Assembly (NCBI GenBank): GCA_964657885.1
Contig: CAZZWO010000202.1
Coordinates: 1-5,646, forward strand
Direction: 5' to 3'
Length of the DNA stretch: 5,646 nt
Source: BOG-908 sp964657885
GTDB taxonomy: Bacteria > Pseudomonadota > Alphaproteobacteria > Acetobacterales > Acetobacteraceae
The notes under the pieces were generated by a model. It searched no databases. It was not told the origin of the DNA and saw only the letters and a program-made list of their open reading frames with translations. A program made the position numbers and the translations under genes. Shown here piece by piece: positions 1-5,646 of this stretch; within the stretch, counting starts at the first letter, position 1; each line of letters begins with the position of its first letter.

Positions 1-140
1 CGACCCCGGCCAATTCTGAGCGGCCGTTCAATGGTGCACCTAGGCCGGCCGTCCGGCGCCGACTCGGCCTAGCGCATTCTCCAACGGCCTTGCTGCTCGG
101 TACAACGTCGCACTCCCAAGCGAACTGGCGATCAGCATGG
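1..140. other. Left flank without a convincing gene
   Basis: No supported gene lies here. One plus frame is open from position 3 to 338, but it mostly runs antisense to the membrane-protein gene and its translation shows no recognisable domain. A second plus frame is open from 1 to a TAG at 70-72 and could be the last 23 codons of a gene entering from the left, though nothing supports that. On the minus strand a 32-codon frame (138 down to 40) begins two bases after the stop of the membrane-protein gene. The only structured element is the inverted repeat at 40-72. Confidence 0.5.
40..72. repeat. 8-bp inverted repeat, possible hairpin
   Basis: CTAGGCCG at 40-47 is perfectly complementary to CGGCCTAG at 65-72, leaving a 17-base GC-rich loop that itself contains the palindrome GGCGCC (55-60). 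It lies about 70 bases past the stop of the minus-strand membrane-protein gene, where a transcription terminator would be plausible. No T-run follows on either strand, so it does not meet the usual pattern of an intrinsic terminator. It may be only a structural element or chance in GC-rich DNA. Confidence 0.35.
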
Positions 141-1856
141 TCAGGGCACCTGCATCGGTGGTTTTTCGGGAACTCGGTCCTTACGGATGAACAAGGTCGG
201 AACTGCGTCTGCGACGTAAGTGCTGGCGAGCAATGGCTGAAGACATGGCATGAAGCTCTCGGGAGAGTACATTCCCCATACCTTCCAATTGTCATCGACG
301 ATGACTGGAGGCGGATTATGCATCAGCGTCGCGCATAGGTCTCGCGTTCGGCCGAACCATGGCGCTCGGGCGTAGTCGGCCTCCCACGGCAGATATTCGT
401 GGAATTGGCGGATTGGCAGGAACCCCGATGTCAGAAACAGGGCGGGGTTATAGACCAGGACCGCCAACCGTTCGCCTGGGTGCAGAACGGCCTGAATGCG
501 TCGTGTCAGAGGTGATACACGGTCGACCTTCAACGAGGTTTTCGGTTGTTTAACGAGAGTCTGGCGGTCGTAGCCGAAGGGCGAGTTCAGCGCGGTGCGG
601 TCGGCTATTTCAGCTGAGGAAAGCAGGAGCCCGATGACAATGCTTCCCGCAAGGGCCGGCAGGAATTTGGGAAGTGAAGGCAGTGCGGCTAGGCGCATCG
701 GCAGCGACAATGCGACCAGCGCTACACTGGCAACAAGGAACGAGCCTTGCTGAAATCCCGCGGCCCCCCGAAACTCGAGCATCAGCACCCCGAGCAGACA
801 AGCTGTGAATGCCAGCCAGTGCTTTGCGAGATGATCGCGACTGACGTTGGCTTTGTTTGTAAGCGCCAAGAGCACGAAGCCAAGAAGACCGGTGATGACC
901 GACACCGTCCGCGTGACCAGGATAGGCGCAAGCGACGGTTCGAGTGCTGAGGCCAGGACGCCTATGCCGTAGTTGGTGTAGCGGCTGTAGTTCACCTGCT
1001 GTTGTATCACGTGGAAAACAAAGTAGCCGACCACATCGCCGAACCATAGAAGCCAGAGCAGCAGCACGAGGCAGCCGCTCAAGAATCCGGCAGCACATGC
1101 CAGCAGCGCGGGGTATCCTTTGTCACCGTCATCGCGGGACCTGACGGACAATACGGCGCTTGCACCAAAGAACAGTGCGGTAGGCGCGAGCGAGTAGGCG
1201 GCGCCGCACGCCATTGCGAGGCAGAAGCCCGAGCAAAGTGCTTGCCAGCGAATGAGGCGAGCGCCTGTCCAGGCGGGGACGATGAGCCAAGCCAACGCCA
1301 CAGCAACCATGGCTCCGCCAAGGGCATGGTAGTTCAGCATCTGGAGCGACTCGACAATCCAGGGAGCCGCAATTCCGCCAAGGAAAATGGCCGCCGCCCA
1401 CTGTCGTGCAACCGCGTTTTGCAATGCGGTCGAAGTTGCGATGGCCGTTGCTGCAACAATCATGAAGGCGATTGTCACCCAACGGGCGGCAAGTGGCTCT
1501 CGCCACCCGAAGACTGTCCCATAGGCGTGGGCAACCATGAAGCTGAGTGGGCCGTGCGCGTCGATGAAGTCTCGATAAAGCCGATCGCCGGCCGCTATCG
1601 CTCGCGCACCTACCAGATGACCGCTTTCGTCTCCGAACCCGCCAAAATGGAGGCCGTTATGGCAACGCAACGCAAACCATGCTGAAGCAAACGTAAGTAG
1701 AGCCGTCGCCGGAAGCCAGGATGGCATCGCGCGGAGACGCCGCCGATTTGGATCACTGTAACTCACCGCCGTGGGATCTGATGATTTCGAGGCACGGCCA
1801 AGTGCAAGTTCCCAACTTCGTTTGGTGTTTGTGGGCGCTTTATCACGCCACTTCAT
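141..1856 (-). CDS. Polytopic GT-C-type membrane glycosyltransferase (putative)
   Basis: The gene encodes 571 residues. After a polar, basic stretch of about 45 residues come roughly ten hydrophobic segments (for example 47-64, 125-145, 177-194, 252-272, 316-333, 372-388, 395-413), then a soluble tail of about 155 residues (415-571). The loop after the first segment carries D76-E77, a histidine at 80, YRDF at 94-97 and HGP at 101-103. This layout, an acidic pair then 'G-x-x-LYRDF-x-D-x-HGP', is the first periplasmic loop of GT-C enzymes (PMT/ArnT-like, GT39/GT83 type), which use polyprenyl-phosphate sugars; the acidic pair is the usual catalytic/metal site. The C-terminal tail would be periplasmic. 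The exact sugar and acceptor cannot be read. The start is uncertain: ATG at 1856 has only a weak AAGACGACG upstream, and ATG at 1727 (residue 44), just before the first membrane segment, is an alternative with no better ribosome site. The gene is divergent from the glycosyltransferase operon and has lower G+C than it. Confidence 0.8.
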   Translation of the reverse strand: MKWRDKAPTNTKRSWELALGRASKSSDPTAVSYSDPNRRRLRAMPSWLPATALLTFASAWFALRCHNGLHFGGFGDESGHLVGARAIAAGDRLYRDFIDAHGPLSFMVAHAYGTVFGWREPLAARWVTIAFMIVAATAIATSTALQNAVARQWAAAIFLGGIAAPWIVESLQMLNYHALGGAMVAVALAWLIVPAWTGARLIRWQALCSGFCLAMACGAAYSLAPTALFFGASAVLSVRSRDDGDKGYPALLACAAGFLSGCLVLLLWLLWFGDVVGYFVFHVIQQQVNYSRYTNYGIGVLASALEPSLAPILVTRTVSVITGLLGFVLLALTNKANVSRDHLAKHWLAFTACLLGVLMLEFRGAAGFQQGSFLVASVALVALSLPMRLAALPSLPKFLPALAGSIVIGLLLSSAEIADRTALNSPFGYDRQTLVKQPKTSLKVDRVSPLTRRIQAVLHPGERLAVLVYNPALFLTSGFLPIRQFHEYLPWEADYARAPWFGRTRDLCATLMHNPPPVIVDDNWKVWGMYSPESFMPCLQPLLASTYVADAVPTLFIRKDRVPEKPPMQVP

Positions 1857-1898
1857 CGTCGTCTTGTGCGCAGGTGTCAGGCAATATAACTCCCGCCT
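1857..1898. promoter_or_regulatory. Divergent promoter region with shared A+T-rich octamer
   Basis: This 42-bp gap separates two divergent start codons and must hold or adjoin the promoters of both genes. Its only A+T-rich patch is AATATAAC at 1883-1890. Read on the plus strand it gives TATAAC (1885-1890), a 5-of-6 match to the -10 consensus. Read on the minus strand it gives TATATT (1888 down to 1883), also 5 of 6. Candidate -35 elements are poor: TTGTGC at 1864-1869 on the plus strand has a spacer of only 15 bases, and none is evident on the minus strand. The plus-strand -10 lies only 8 bases from the ATG at 1899, so a transcript from it would be almost leaderless. Confidence 0.35.
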
Positions 1899-4670
1899 AT
1901 GCCTGACGACGCGCTTGGTTCAATCGGAGACAACGGCCTACGGAAGGAGAGCGCTCGGCTTCAGCGCGAGAACCTTCGCCTAGTCACGCTGAACCGGCAG
2001 CTTGCGGCGAGTGCTGCGGCGCAGGGGTTGCGGGCGGGGGCGCAGGCGTCGGAAGCGCATGGGCTGCGGCAGCAGGTGTCGGCGATGCGGGCCAGCCGGT
2101 TCTGGCAGGCGACCTTGCCGCTGCGCCTTGCGGTGGATCTGGCGCGCGGCGTGGGGCCGCAGGCATCCCCCGAGGCGCTGCTGGTCCGCCGTGCTTTGCA
2201 GGTGGCGCGCGACGAGGGGCCGGGCGCGATGGTGTCGCGGGTGCGGCAGCATCTGGCCCGGCGGCGAGCGGCCCGGGCGGCGCCCGGTGTGCGCGCTCCG
2301 GCCGAAGCCCCGATCGATCCAGCTTCGACCGAAATGCCGTCGCCGAACCGCGTCCTGGCGCCTTCGGTGTTGATCGTGGCGGAACTGACGCTGCCGCAAT
2401 GCGCCAAATACCGCGTCTGGCAGAAACAGGAGCATTTCCACCGGTTGGGCGTGCCGTGCCGCGTGGTCGATTGGCGCCATGCGGAGGACTGCCTGACGGC
2501 CGCCAGCCTCGCCACGCAGGCGATCCTGTATCGCGTTCCGGCTTACGAGCCGGTGCTGCATCTTATCGAGCGGCTGCACCGGTATCGCGTTCCGGTCGCG
2601 TGGGAAGTGGACGACCTGATCTTCGACTCCGCGATGTTCCTGCAGAACCGCAACGTCGACGAGCTGGACCCGGAGTTGCGCGAAGGCATCCTGTCCGGTG
2701 TGGATCTGTATCGCGAAGCCATGCTGGCCTGTGGCGCGGGCATCGCCAGCACGCCTTGCCTGGCGGACGCGATGCGGACCGCGGGCTTGTCGCAGGTTGC
2801 CGTTGTCGAGAATGCACTGGACGAGGAGACGCTCAGAGTCGCTGCGGCGTTGCGGGACGCTCGAAGCCGCGAGTTTGCGCGGCCGCGCGATGGCGTGCTG
2901 ATCACCTACGGCTCCGGCACCAAGACGCACGATGCGGATTTCCGCGAGGCGGCGCCTGCGCTGTTGCGTTTGCTTCGCGAATGGCCCGACACCCGGCTGC
3001 GCATCGTGGGCGAGCTGAACCTGCCGCCGGGCTTCGACCTGTTCGGCGAGCGTGTGCAGAAATTGCCGCCGACGCCGTACGCGCATTACCTGCGGCTGCT
3101 GGCCGACAGCGACATCAGCATCGCGCCGCTCGAACCGACGATCTTCAACGATGCCAAAAGCAACATCAAGTTCCTGGAAGCGGCGATCCTGGGCGTGCCG
3201 TCGGTGTGCTCGCCGCGCTCGCATTTTACCGACGTGATCGTCGATGGCGAGAACGGCATGCTGGCGGCCGACGAGACTGCTTGGTTCGCAACGCTGTCGG
3301 CGCTGGCCGGCGATGCAGACCTGCGCCGCAGGATCGGGCAGGCCGCGCTGACCACCACGCTCGCCCGCTACGATCCCGCAGCGGTGGCACACGCCCAAGT
3401 GGCGCCGTTGCTGTCGCAGGCGCCCGATCTGCGCCGCGATGCGCCTTTGCGCGTGCTGGCAGCGAACGTCTATTATGCGCCGCGGAGTTATGGCGGGGCG
3501 ACGCTGGTTGTCGAGGAGACCACGCGCCGCCTGCACGCGCGCGGGGTGGACATGCATGTGGTGACCGGGTTGCCGGTCGACGCGCCGGACCGTGCGGTCG
3601 CCCGATCGGATCAGGCGGGCGTCACGATCTTCGAGATCCCGGTGGCCTCGGGCGATGCGGTGGCGGAGTTCGACGACCCATCCGCGGGGCTGGCGTTCGG
3701 CCAGGTGCTGGACGCGGTGCAGCCCGACGTGGTGCACCTGCATGCGGTGCAATGGCTGAGCGCCAGCCTGACGGCCGCGTGCGCCGAACGGGGGATACCC
3801 TACGTCATCACCGTGCACGATGCGTGGTGGGTGTGCGCGCGGCAATTCATGGTGCAGGCGAACGGAAAATATTGTTTCCAGAAGACCATCGACCTGCATG
3901 TGTGCCAGAATTGCCTGCCGGGTGCGCGGCATCTTGAACAGCGGGACACGCTGCTGCGGGCGGCGCTCGAAGGCGCGGCGTTGCTGCTGTCGCCGAGCGA
4001 GGCGCATCGTCAGCTTTACCTTGCCAACGGCGTTCCGCCCGAGCGTATCGAGGTCCTGCCGAACGGCGTGCGCCTGCCGCCCGCCGACCGCCCGCGTCGC
4101 AAGCCCGGCGCGACGTTGCGTTTCGCCTATGTCGGCGGCAACGTCGAGGTGAAAGGGTTTTCGATCGTCAAGCAGGCGTTCGAGGCGCTGACCCGCGAGG
4201 ACTGGCAACTGGTGCTGGTCGACAACACGCTGAATCTCGGCTTTTCATCGGTCGATGCTGCTGACTGGCATGTTCGCGGATCGCTGGACATCGTGCCGGC
4301 CTATCCGCAGGACGGGATCGAGGCGTTCTTTGCCGGCATCGATGTGTTGCTGTTCCCGTCGCAATGGAAGGAAAGCTTCGGGCTGACGGTGCGCGAGGCG
4401 CTGGTGCGTGACGTGTGGGTGATCGCGACCGATGGCGGCGGGCCGGGCGAGGCGATCGTGGACGGCGTCAACGGCACGCTGATCCCGCTGGACGGGCGGC
4501 ACGACGGCCTGCAGCACGCCGTCGAAGCCCTGCTCGACAATCCCGGCCGGCTGGCGAATTTCACCAATCCGCATGTCGGCGACATCAACGACTACGATGC
4601 GCAAACCGCCGCCCTGCACGAAACGCTGGCGCGTGTAGCGGGGCGGCAAACACAGGCCGGAGGTCCGTGA
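1899..4670 (+). CDS. Tandem two-domain GT4-family glycosyltransferase with N-terminal coiled coil
   Basis: This 923-residue cytoplasmic protein joins two GT-B fold glycosyltransferases. Residues 14-35 form a leucine heptad (L14, L21, L28, L35), followed by an S-x-FW-x-x-T-x-PLR linker (66-76) of the kind that joins helical regions to glycosyltransferase modules in large polysaccharide enzymes. Domain 1 (about 155-505) has WEVDDL at 235-240, YGSGTKTHD at 337-345 and a donor-site segment K420-S-N-I-K-F-L-E427, with V-P at 433-434. Domain 2 (about 517-915) has a glycine pair at 532-533, VVHLHA at 611-616, HDAWW at 640-644, four cysteines (646, 659, 669, 672), PNGV at 721-724, K752-G753 and the classical E-x7-E pair E825/E833. 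Both domains should transfer sugars from nucleotide-sugar donors to a growing glycan; the sugars are unknown. Domain 1 lacks the first glutamate of E-x7-E (alanine 419 there), as far as I recall common in its subfamily. ATG 1899 is the first possible start, since an in-frame TAA lies at 1887-1889. It has no Shine-Dalgarno sequence, but the heptad begins soon after it, which supports it. The stop overlaps the next gene by one base. Confidence 0.9.
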   Translation: MPDDALGSIGDNGLRKESARLQRENLRLVTLNRQLAASAAAQGLRAGAQASEAHGLRQQVSAMRASRFWQATLPLRLAVDLARGVGPQASPEALLVRRALQVARDEGPGAMVSRVRQHLARRRAARAAPGVRAPAEAPIDPASTEMPSPNRVLAPSVLIVAELTLPQCAKYRVWQKQEHFHRLGVPCRVVDWRHAEDCLTAASLATQAILYRVPAYEPVLHLIERLHRYRVPVAWEVDDLIFDSAMFLQNRNVDELDPELREGILSGVDLYREAMLACGAGIASTPCLADAMRTAGLSQVAVVENALDEETLRVAAALRDARSREFARPRDGVLITYGSGTKTHDADFREAAPALLRLLREWPDTRLRIVGELNLPPGFDLFGERVQKLPPTPYAHYLRLLADSDISIAPLEPTIFNDAKSNIKFLEAAILGVPSVCSPRSHFTDVIVDGENGMLAADETAWFATLSALAGDADLRRRIGQAALTTTLARYDPAAVAHAQVAPLLSQAPDLRRDAPLRVLAANVYYAPRSYGGATLVVEETTRRLHARGVDMHVVTGLPVDAPDRAVARSDQAGVTIFEIPVASGDAVAEFDDPSAGLAFGQVLDAVQPDVVHLHAVQWLSASLTAACAERGIPYVITVHDAWWVCARQFMVQANGKYCFQKTIDLHVCQNCLPGARHLEQRDTLLRAALEGAALLLSPSEAHRQLYLANGVPPERIEVLPNGVRLPPADRPRRKPGATLRFAYVGGNVEVKGFSIVKQAFEALTREDWQLVLVDNTLNLGFSSVDAADWHVRGSLDIVPAYPQDGIEAFFAGIDVLLFPSQWKESFGLTVREALVRDVWVIATDGGGPGEAIVDGVNGTLIPLDGRHDGLQHAVEALLDNPGRLANFTNPHVGDINDYDAQTAALHETLARVAGRQTQAGGP
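4659..4663 (+). promoter_or_regulatory. Strong ribosome binding site of the methyltransferase gene
   Basis: GGAGG lies inside the 3' end of the glycosyltransferase gene, six bases before the ATG at 4670. With the TGATG stop/start overlap at 4668-4672 it fixes the start of the third gene and points to translational coupling. It contrasts with the glycosyltransferase gene, which has no recognisable ribosome site. Confidence 0.85.
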
Positions 4671-5646
4671 TGAACGATGCGGCACCCATCGACAGCCTCG
4701 GCGCGCTGACCGACCCGTCCCTCGACCCGCTGTTCTGGCACCCGGCGCGAAGCGGGGTGGACAGCGCATGGTATGGACACGTGCCTTTCGCACACTGGAT
4801 CGTCGGTGCGCACCGGCCTGCGAGCATCGTGGAGTTGGGCGCGCATAACGGCGTTTCCTACGCGGCGTTCTGCGAGGCGGTGCTGCGCGGCAGGCTGGAT
4901 GCGCGCGCACTGGCGGTGGACACCTGGCGCGGCGACGAGCACGCGGGCTTCTACGACGACCGCGTTTTTACCGATCTGCAGCATTTCCACGACCAGCGCT
5001 ACAGCGCGTTTTCCACCCTGTTGCGCGCCACCTTCGACGACGCGTTGAAGTTCGTGCCCGATGGCAGCGTGGATCTTCTTCACATCGACGGCCGGCACCT
5101 GTTCGAGGATGTGTCGCACGATTTTGCCACCTGGCAGGCGAAGCTGTCGCCGCGGGCAGTCGTGCTGTTCCACGACACCAACGTGCACGAGCGTGATTTC
5201 GGCGTGTGGCGCCTATGGGGTGAGCTGCGGCGTGACTACCCGGGTTTCGAGTTCCTGCATGGCCACGGCTTGGGTGTTCTGCTTTACGGCGACGCGGTGG
5301 ACGGGCCGGTCGCAGATCTGTGCGCGCTGCGGGATGGCGGTGCGGCGAACGTCATCCGCGAACGCTTCGCCACCTTGGGCGACCGCTGGATTGCCAAGCG
5401 GGACCTCGCACAGCAGGTCAGGCTGGCCGCCGACCTGCAGGCGGCGCTGGCGCAAACGACGCACGACCTCGCTGAAACCCGCAAATGGGCGGAAGGCGCG
5501 CAGGCCGAGGTGAACTCGCTTTTCCCGCAATACAAGGCGCTGACCGAACATCACCGGGCCGCGCGCGCCAGCATGGCACAGTCGCGTTTCGACATCGCAG
5601 CCCGCGACATCCGGCTGGACGAGCTGCACGCGATCTTCGGCCAGGT
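4670..5646 (+). CDS. Class I SAM-dependent methyltransferase with helical extension, partial (3' end outside window)
   Basis: An open frame of 325 codons plus two bases continues past the right edge without a stop. Residues about 35-205 are a Rossmann-type methyltransferase. Motif I reads VELGAHNG at 54-61 (SAM binding), and an acidic D84 in AVDTW ends the second strand. LLHIDG at 136-141 is followed by H143, E146 and D147, and VLFHDTN spans 165-171. The pair 'HIDG-x-H' and 'FHDT' is typical of the Methyltransf_24-like group found in polysaccharide clusters, where members methylate sugars or glycan ends; the acceptor here is unknown. From about 238 to 285 the chain is helical with a heptad-like series (L246, A253, L260, L267, A274, V281) broken by P286, then another charged helical stretch to the edge. 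Related proteins often continue into glycosyltransferase or other modules, so the full protein may be much longer. The gene is translationally coupled to the tandem glycosyltransferase and shares its high G+C. Confidence 0.85.
   Translation, partial: MNDAAPIDSLGALTDPSLDPLFWHPARSGVDSAWYGHVPFAHWIVGAHRPASIVELGAHNGVSYAAFCEAVLRGRLDARALAVDTWRGDEHAGFYDDRVFTDLQHFHDQRYSAFSTLLRATFDDALKFVPDGSVDLLHIDGRHLFEDVSHDFATWQAKLSPRAVVLFHDTNVHERDFGVWRLWGELRRDYPGFEFLHGHGLGVLLYGDAVDGPVADLCALRDGGAANVIRERFATLGDRWIAKRDLAQQVRLAADLQAALAQTTHDLAETRKWAEGAQAEVNSLFPQYKALTEHHRAARASMAQSRFDIAARDIRLDELHAIFGQ

Noticed and set aside
40..72. Intrinsic terminator for the membrane-protein gene
   Set aside because: The inverted repeat is real, but there is no T-run after it on the minus strand and the loop is long, so a Rho-independent terminator is not supported.
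90..338. 82-residue plus-strand frame overlapping the end of the membrane-protein gene
   Set aside because: It is antisense to the soluble tail of the membrane protein, has no ribosome site or recognisable motif, and is open to the left edge only by chance.
2528..2595. 14-base direct repeat (GTATCGCGTTCCGG at 2528-2541 and 2582-2595)
   Set aside because: Both copies encode Y-R-V-P in frame within the glycosyltransferase, 18 codons apart. This is best explained by similar peptide segments with the same codon preference, not by a mobile or regulatory repeat.
2399..3937. 512-residue plus-strand open frame inside the glycosyltransferase gene
   Set aside because: It is an out-of-frame shadow with Arg/Gly/Ala-rich low-information translation, whereas the overlapping frame carries all the GT4 motifs.
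1980..4208. 742-residue open frame on the minus strand
   Set aside because: It is fully antisense to the tandem glycosyltransferase, is rich in Arg/Gln/His as expected for the complement of GC-rich codons, and shows no domain motif. Very high third-position G+C leaves long antisense frames open by chance.
5061..5513. 150-residue plus-strand frame and several minus-strand frames at 4245-5629
   Set aside because: All overlap the methyltransferase or glycosyltransferase reading frames, which carry clear family motifs; the alternative translations are Arg/Cys/Ser-rich and featureless.
1..5646. CRISPR array, tRNA/rRNA, insertion sequence or attachment site
   Set aside because: No regularly spaced repeats, no tRNA-like cloverleaf or rRNA segment, no transposase motif and no terminal inverted repeats with target duplications were seen on reading both strands.

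Overview
The window looks like part of a surface-polysaccharide (O-antigen, capsule or exopolysaccharide) locus of a GC-rich Gram-negative bacterium. Composition, gene style and the absence of Gram-positive features would suit a proteobacterium such as a Xanthomonadaceae/Rhodanobacteraceae or Burkholderiales member. That lineage guess is an inference; no rRNA, tRNA or marker gene is present to confirm it.

Layout: positions 1-140 hold no convincing gene, only an 8-bp GC-rich inverted repeat and a 32-codon open frame directly behind the first gene. Positions 141-1856 (minus strand) encode a 571-residue polytopic membrane protein of GT-C glycosyltransferase type. A 42-bp divergent intergenic region (1857-1898) carries the only clear A+T-rich patch, which could serve as a -10 element in either direction. 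Positions 1899-4670 (plus) encode a 923-residue cytoplasmic enzyme made of an N-terminal leucine-heptad helix followed by two GT4-type (GT-B fold) glycosyltransferase domains. A third gene starts at 4670, overlapping the previous stop by one base (TGATG) behind a perfect GGAGG. It is a class I SAM-dependent methyltransferase followed by a helical, heptad-like region, and it runs off the right edge still in frame.

Working model (inference): the tandem glycosyltransferase and the methyltransferase are co-translated, act at the inner face of the membrane and build and/or modify a lipid-linked glycan. The divergently transcribed GT-C protein would add a sugar from a polyprenyl-phosphate donor on the periplasmic side. 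Two GT4 domains on one chain beside a methyltransferase with a helical extension resembles the WbdA/WbdD polymerase-terminator pairs of ABC-dependent O-antigens, but no kinase domain is visible and the third gene is incomplete.

Base composition changes across the window. Hand-counted 60-base rows in the left third give about 57-58% G+C (rows 301, 1441, 1861), whereas rows inside the tandem glycosyltransferase give 68-83% (rows 2221, 3001). The change falls close to the 5' end of the second gene and may mark a recombination boundary of the kind common in polysaccharide loci.
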